NCBI GenBank assembly: GCA_030631445.1
Contig: DAOVLD010000055.1
Location: 1-8,517, forward strand
DNA: 8,517 bases
Reading direction: 5' to 3'
From: Bacteroidota bacterium
GTDB lineage: Bacteria > Bacteroidota > Bacteroidia > Bacteroidales > VadinHA17
The notes below the pieces were generated by a model. It did no database searches and had not been told where the DNA came from. It saw only the letters and a program-made list of their open reading frames with translations. Position numbers and translations under genes: made by a program. Shown here one piece after another: positions 6,088-8,517 of the stretch; within the stretch, counting starts at the first letter, position 1, and each line of letters opens with the position of its first letter.

Positions 6088-7089
6088 CTAAGCATATTCC
6101 ATTATTTTCTTATCACAATTTGCGCAATGTCCCTGTGTGGTAAGTCCATTAATTCGTGTGCTGTAACCCGACCTGCTGATAATTAGATTATTGCACTCAG
6201 GGCAATAAGTGTCTTTTCCAGTGGATGTGGCAACATTACCCAGAAAAACATAGTACAGATATTCTGATGCGATATCATAAAACCGCTCAAGGGTAGAAAC
6301 AGGTGTAGCCTGGATATTCATCCGGTATGTAGGAAAATATCTTGAAATGTGCAGTACAGTATCTTTGCCCGTTTCATCACTTATCCACTTTACCATTTCC
6401 CTGAACTTATTTTCATCATCATTCAAACCAGGGATTACCAGGTTTGTGATCTCAAGATGTTTTCCGGCGTTTTTGATATTTTTTATACTTTCTTTAACCG
6501 GTAAGAGCTTTGAGGAGGTATATTTACGGTAGAAATCTTCAGTAAATGCTTTCAGATCGACATTCCAGGCATCAATTACTTCAAGGAGGTCTGACAGAGG
6601 TTCTTTATTGACATATCCGTTAGTAACCATCACATTATACAGTCCTTCATGGTGTGCTTTTGTGGCAGTTTCCATAACAAACTCAAACCAAATTATTGGT
6701 TCATTATAGGTATATGCAATTCCATGATTGTCTTTCATTTCGATGGCAATTCTGATAATATCATCAGTCTTGTAGGTTTCCCTGTTCAAAAGATCCGTTA
6801 CTTTTAATTGTGAGATATCATAGTTCTGGCAGAATTTACATTTAAGATTACAACCAAATGTGCCAACTGATAAGATAGACTGTCCGGGATGAAAATGATA
6901 GAGTGGTTTTTTCTCAATTGGATCGGGATGAAGTGCTGACACTTTTCCATAATTTTCCGGTACTATTTTCCCATTCCGATTCTTTCTGACCATACAAATT
7001 CCATACTTCCCTTCTTTAATAATACAATTCTGTGGGCAAAGCAGGCACTCTATTTCCCCGTTTATCTTTTTATAATATTTACCTTCCAT
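6088..7089 (-). CDS. amrS: AmmeMemoRadiSam-system radical SAM enzyme (PflA-like)
   Basis: The 333-aa protein has the COG1180-type layout. An N-terminal four-Cys segment (C15, C18, C22, C32 in CLLCPQNC and YGICMVR) may bind an extra cluster. The conserved YGKVSALHPDPIEKKPLYHFHPG stretch follows, then the radical SAM cluster motif C80-x3-C84-x2-C87 (CNLKCKFCQN). The C-terminus is a zinc-ribbon-like tail (C296, C299, C322, C325). This combination marks the radical SAM partner of the AMMECR1/MEMO1 families. Its reaction is not established; PflA-like glycyl-radical activation or a modification role has been suggested. No AMMECR1 or MEMO1 gene lies in the window. Many relatives end in an IPG-x-W-like tail; here the end is KKIMEYA. 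ATG 7089 fits the family start, with no Shine-Dalgarno. It is separated from the antiporter gene by 202 bp of repeats, so it probably has its own promoter. Confidence 0.9.
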   Translation of the reverse strand: MEGKYYKKINGEIECLLCPQNCIIKEGKYGICMVRKNRNGKIVPENYGKVSALHPDPIEKKPLYHFHPGQSILSVGTFGCNLKCKFCQNYDISQLKVTDLLNRETYKTDDIIRIAIEMKDNHGIAYTYNEPIIWFEFVMETATKAHHEGLYNVMVTNGYVNKEPLSDLLEVIDAWNVDLKAFTEDFYRKYTSSKLLPVKESIKNIKNAGKHLEITNLVIPGLNDDENKFREMVKWISDETGKDTVLHISRYFPTYRMNIQATPVSTLERFYDIASEYLYYVFLGNVATSTGKDTYCPECNNLIISRSGYSTRINGLTTQGHCANCDKKIMEYA

Positions 7090-7125
7090 TATATATGTTT
7101 ATTTGTAACCATTCAGTGCCTTAAG

Positions 7126-7154
7126 TTTAAAATGATAAAATGCTTAAATGTCAA
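7126..7154 (-). promoter_or_regulatory. candidate promoter for the radical SAM gene
   Basis: On the minus strand, TTGACA (7154-7149) is followed after 17 bases by TTTAAA (7131-7126), a fair sigma-70-like pair 37 bp ahead of the ATG at 7089. The -10 element matches the general consensus at only four of six positions and does not fit the Bacteroidota TAnnTTTG form. The position, between the repeat array and the gene, is the main support. Confidence 0.3.
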
Positions 7155-7158
7155 AAGT

Positions 7159-7262
7159 GTTACGAGTTTCGGGTTACGAGTTCACACCTCTTCGCCCTTT
7201 GCTCTTCTCTCTTCACTTTTGCCTTCTGCCTTCTGCCTTCTGCCTTCTGCCTTCTGCCTTTT
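7159..7262. repeat. composite 7-bp-period tandem repeat array
   Basis: The whole stretch runs with a 7-bp period. It begins with GTTACGA-type units at 7159-7165 (GTTACGA), 7166-7172 (GTTTCGG) and 7173-7179 (GTTACGA). Pyrimidine-rich variants follow at 7187-7214 (such as GCTCTTC and TCTCTTC), then one 6-bp slip at 7215-7220. Five perfect GCCTTCT copies fill 7221-7255 and a GCCTTTT copy ends at 7262. It resembles the short tandemly repeated heptamers (STRR) known in cyanobacteria and other bacteria. The plus-strand reading frame across it (leucine-, alanine- and phenylalanine-rich) is a repeat artefact. Confidence 0.85.
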
Positions 7263-7269
7263 CTTCTCC

Positions 7270-7298
7270 TTACTCACCTTACTCAACTCATTTACTCA
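7270..7298. repeat. three TTACTCA repeats over the antiporter stop codon
   Basis: TTACTCA occurs at 7270-7276, 7279-7285 and 7292-7298. On the minus strand the unit reads TGAGTAA and the rightmost copy contains the last sense codon (GAG) and TAA stop of the antiporter. The two downstream copies repeat that ending, then the sequence merges into the heptamer array. Confidence 0.65.
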
Positions 7299-8517
7299 AA
7301 TCTTAACCTGATCTCTTCAATACTTTCAACTGACCCAACAAGAGTAAGAATATCCCCGAGCCTTAACCTGGTAAATCCTGTTGAGATTATCATCTGTCCT
7401 CTTCTTTGTGTGGAAAGTATAAGAATATCTGCAGGAAGATGAAGGTCTCTGAGAGCAATACCATGGAGATTACGATTTTGTACAACGATTTCAACTGTAT
7501 CCTGGTTATCTTCCATGCCAAGAAGTAATGAAGTTGCCATGGGCGACCGGACAAAATGGTCAAGCAGACTTACCATTGCTGTTGAGGGTTCAATAATTTT
7601 TACTCCCAGATCATGAAACTTGTTAAAATTATCTCTGTTGTTAAGCCGGACAACCAGGTCGTGAGTTCCATAATTTTCATAAGCCAGTTCACATATTTTA
7701 AGATTTTCATCATCAGTTTTAAGAGTAATTATCGCTTCAACTTTTCCGGCTTCCAGGTTTTCAAGAGTTTCATAATTAATTTCAGGGCAATATTCTACTG
7801 AAATATTCTCAATTCCAGGTTCGTTGATCCCTTTCATGGAAGTTGCAATTTTTACATCCCATCCATGATTGACAAGTTGTCTTGCAAGAGCCATTGCCTG
7901 GGCTTCATATCCGAAAATTATTGCACGGTGACTTCCAGCAGGTAAATCGCTTCTGGCCCGGGAATGATCTTCACCTGCAATTCCTATAGCCCATTTAAAC
8001 AAGGGAGGACCCACCAGTTGGTTTATGAAGATAATGGCAATCATTAAAGTGGCAAATTCTGCACCCCATTCAGGGAATTCACCGGCTACTACAGATACAA
8101 GCCCGATACTCACACCGGCTTGGGTTACGTAAGACATCCATGAAATTTTTGTATAGCGGAATTGATCTCCTGCTATAATCCCTCCGGTAAATGCCCCAAC
8201 GGAAATAGCTACCAGGCGGATAATAAAAAACACTAATCCAATCATCCAGGCTTTAGCCAGGTAATCGAGGGAAATGGAAGCGCCAATAAGAGTAAAGAAC
8301 GCAACATATACATAAGGTACCGTATCATGTATTATCTTCAGGAATTCTCTCCTGTACCGTGTGAAATTTGTAACGTAAAAGCTGGCGATAATGCATACAA
8401 GCAAAGGTTCGGTATAAAAATCAACTTCAAAATAGAGATTACCAACATGTCTGATAGAGTTAGACAATAAATAGATTCCTAATCCTGATAACAGGATCAG
8501 GAAACTCTTGATAGTCC
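7292..8517 (-). CDS. Kef/CPA2-type cation:proton antiporter with RCK (TrkA-N/TrkA-C) domains, 3' part
   Basis: 407 residues are visible and the frame is open to the right edge, so the N-terminal part is missing. A TTG at 8467 is internal: in-frame hydrophobic sequence (FLILLSGLGIYLL) continues upstream to the edge. Roughly the first 180 residues hold about six membrane segments of a Na+/H+-exchanger fold, including FFTLIGASISLDYL and the SYVTQAGVSIGLVSVVAGEFPEWG segment typical of CPA2 transporters. A TrkA-N-like Rossmann domain follows (about 195-325) and then a TrkA-C domain (about 336-407, NLHGIALRDLHLPADILIL to the end). The protein should sit in the cytoplasmic membrane, exchanging K+ or Na+ for protons under control of the cytosolic domain. 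The Rossmann glycine motif is degenerate: GYEAQA at 202-207 instead of GxGxxG. The stop codon lies inside a TTACTCA repeat. Ion specificity cannot be read from the sequence. Confidence 0.9.
   Translation of the reverse strand, partial: TIKSFLILLSGLGIYLLSNSIRHVGNLYFEVDFYTEPLLVCIIASFYVTNFTRYRREFLKIIHDTVPYVYVAFFTLIGASISLDYLAKAWMIGLVFFIIRLVAISVGAFTGGIIAGDQFRYTKISWMSYVTQAGVSIGLVSVVAGEFPEWGAEFATLMIAIIFINQLVGPPLFKWAIGIAGEDHSRARSDLPAGSHRAIIFGYEAQAMALARQLVNHGWDVKIATSMKGINEPGIENISVEYCPEINYETLENLEAGKVEAIITLKTDDENLKICELAYENYGTHDLVVRLNNRDNFNKFHDLGVKIIEPSTAMVSLLDHFVRSPMATSLLLGMEDNQDTVEIVVQNRNLHGIALRDLHLPADILILSTQRRGQMIISTGFTRLRLGDILTLVGSVESIEEIRLRFE

Noticed and set aside
7159..7262. A CRISPR array.
   Set aside because: Units are 7 bp and contiguous, with no 25-40 bp repeats, unique spacers or cas genes.
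7140..7442. A 100-aa plus-strand ORF across the heptamer array.
   Set aside because: Its leucine/phenylalanine/alanine-rich repeats (FAFCLLPSAFCLLP) come from the GCCTTCT units, and its end overlaps the antiporter on the other strand.

Overview
The window looks like chromosomal DNA of an anaerobic, AT-rich bacterium, most likely Bacteroidota. The evidence is indirect. Most starts lack a Shine-Dalgarno sequence and have A/T-rich upstream DNA. The small lysine-rich protein next to acylphosphatase resembles proteins I associate with that phylum. The redox genes are of fermentative or anaerobic type. No rRNA, tRNA, mobile element or CRISPR array was seen.

Layout, left to right. (1) Positions 1-5029 hold a minus-strand redox operon, transcribed right to left: a NuoE/HydC-like [2Fe-2S] subunit (4565-5029), a NuoF/HydB-like FMN subunit with an extra C-terminal ferredoxin domain (2707-4572), a large NuoG/formate-dehydrogenase-like iron-sulfur subunit (321-2678) and the first 64 codons of an NfnA/SudB-like FAD/NAD-binding subunit (1-192, running off the left edge). 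(2) Positions 5030-5323 are a divergent intergenic region with no convincing gene. (3) Positions 5324-5918 are a plus-strand pair: a conserved small basic protein of unknown function and acylphosphatase. (4) An AT-rich inverted repeat (6006-6064) lies where that pair meets the convergent radical SAM gene (6088-7089, AmrS type). (5) A 7-bp-period tandem repeat array (7159-7262) separates the radical SAM gene from the 3' part of a Kef/CPA2-type cation:proton antiporter with a C-terminal RCK module (7292-8517, open at the right edge).

How the genes work together. The redox operon is the interesting part. The NuoF-like subunit has the HydB/Bfu architecture used in flavin-based electron bifurcation. 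The large subunit has the full set of N-terminal Fe-S motifs of a formate dehydrogenase or NuoG, but has lost the catalytic Cys/Sec and the C-terminal molybdopterin-binding domain. It therefore probably relays electrons rather than oxidising formate. With an NfnA-like subunit (and presumably NfnB beyond the left edge) in the same transcription unit, the simplest inference is a soluble complex that exchanges electrons between NADH, ferredoxin and possibly NADPH. That would be analogous to Nfn or Stn transhydrogenases or HydABC, but with a formate-dehydrogenase-derived hub. The function is inferred, not shown.

A second theme is short tandem repeats near gene 3' ends. A hexamer array overlaps the stop codon of the large redox subunit, and a TTACTCA repeat overlaps the antiporter stop codon and grades into the heptamer array.
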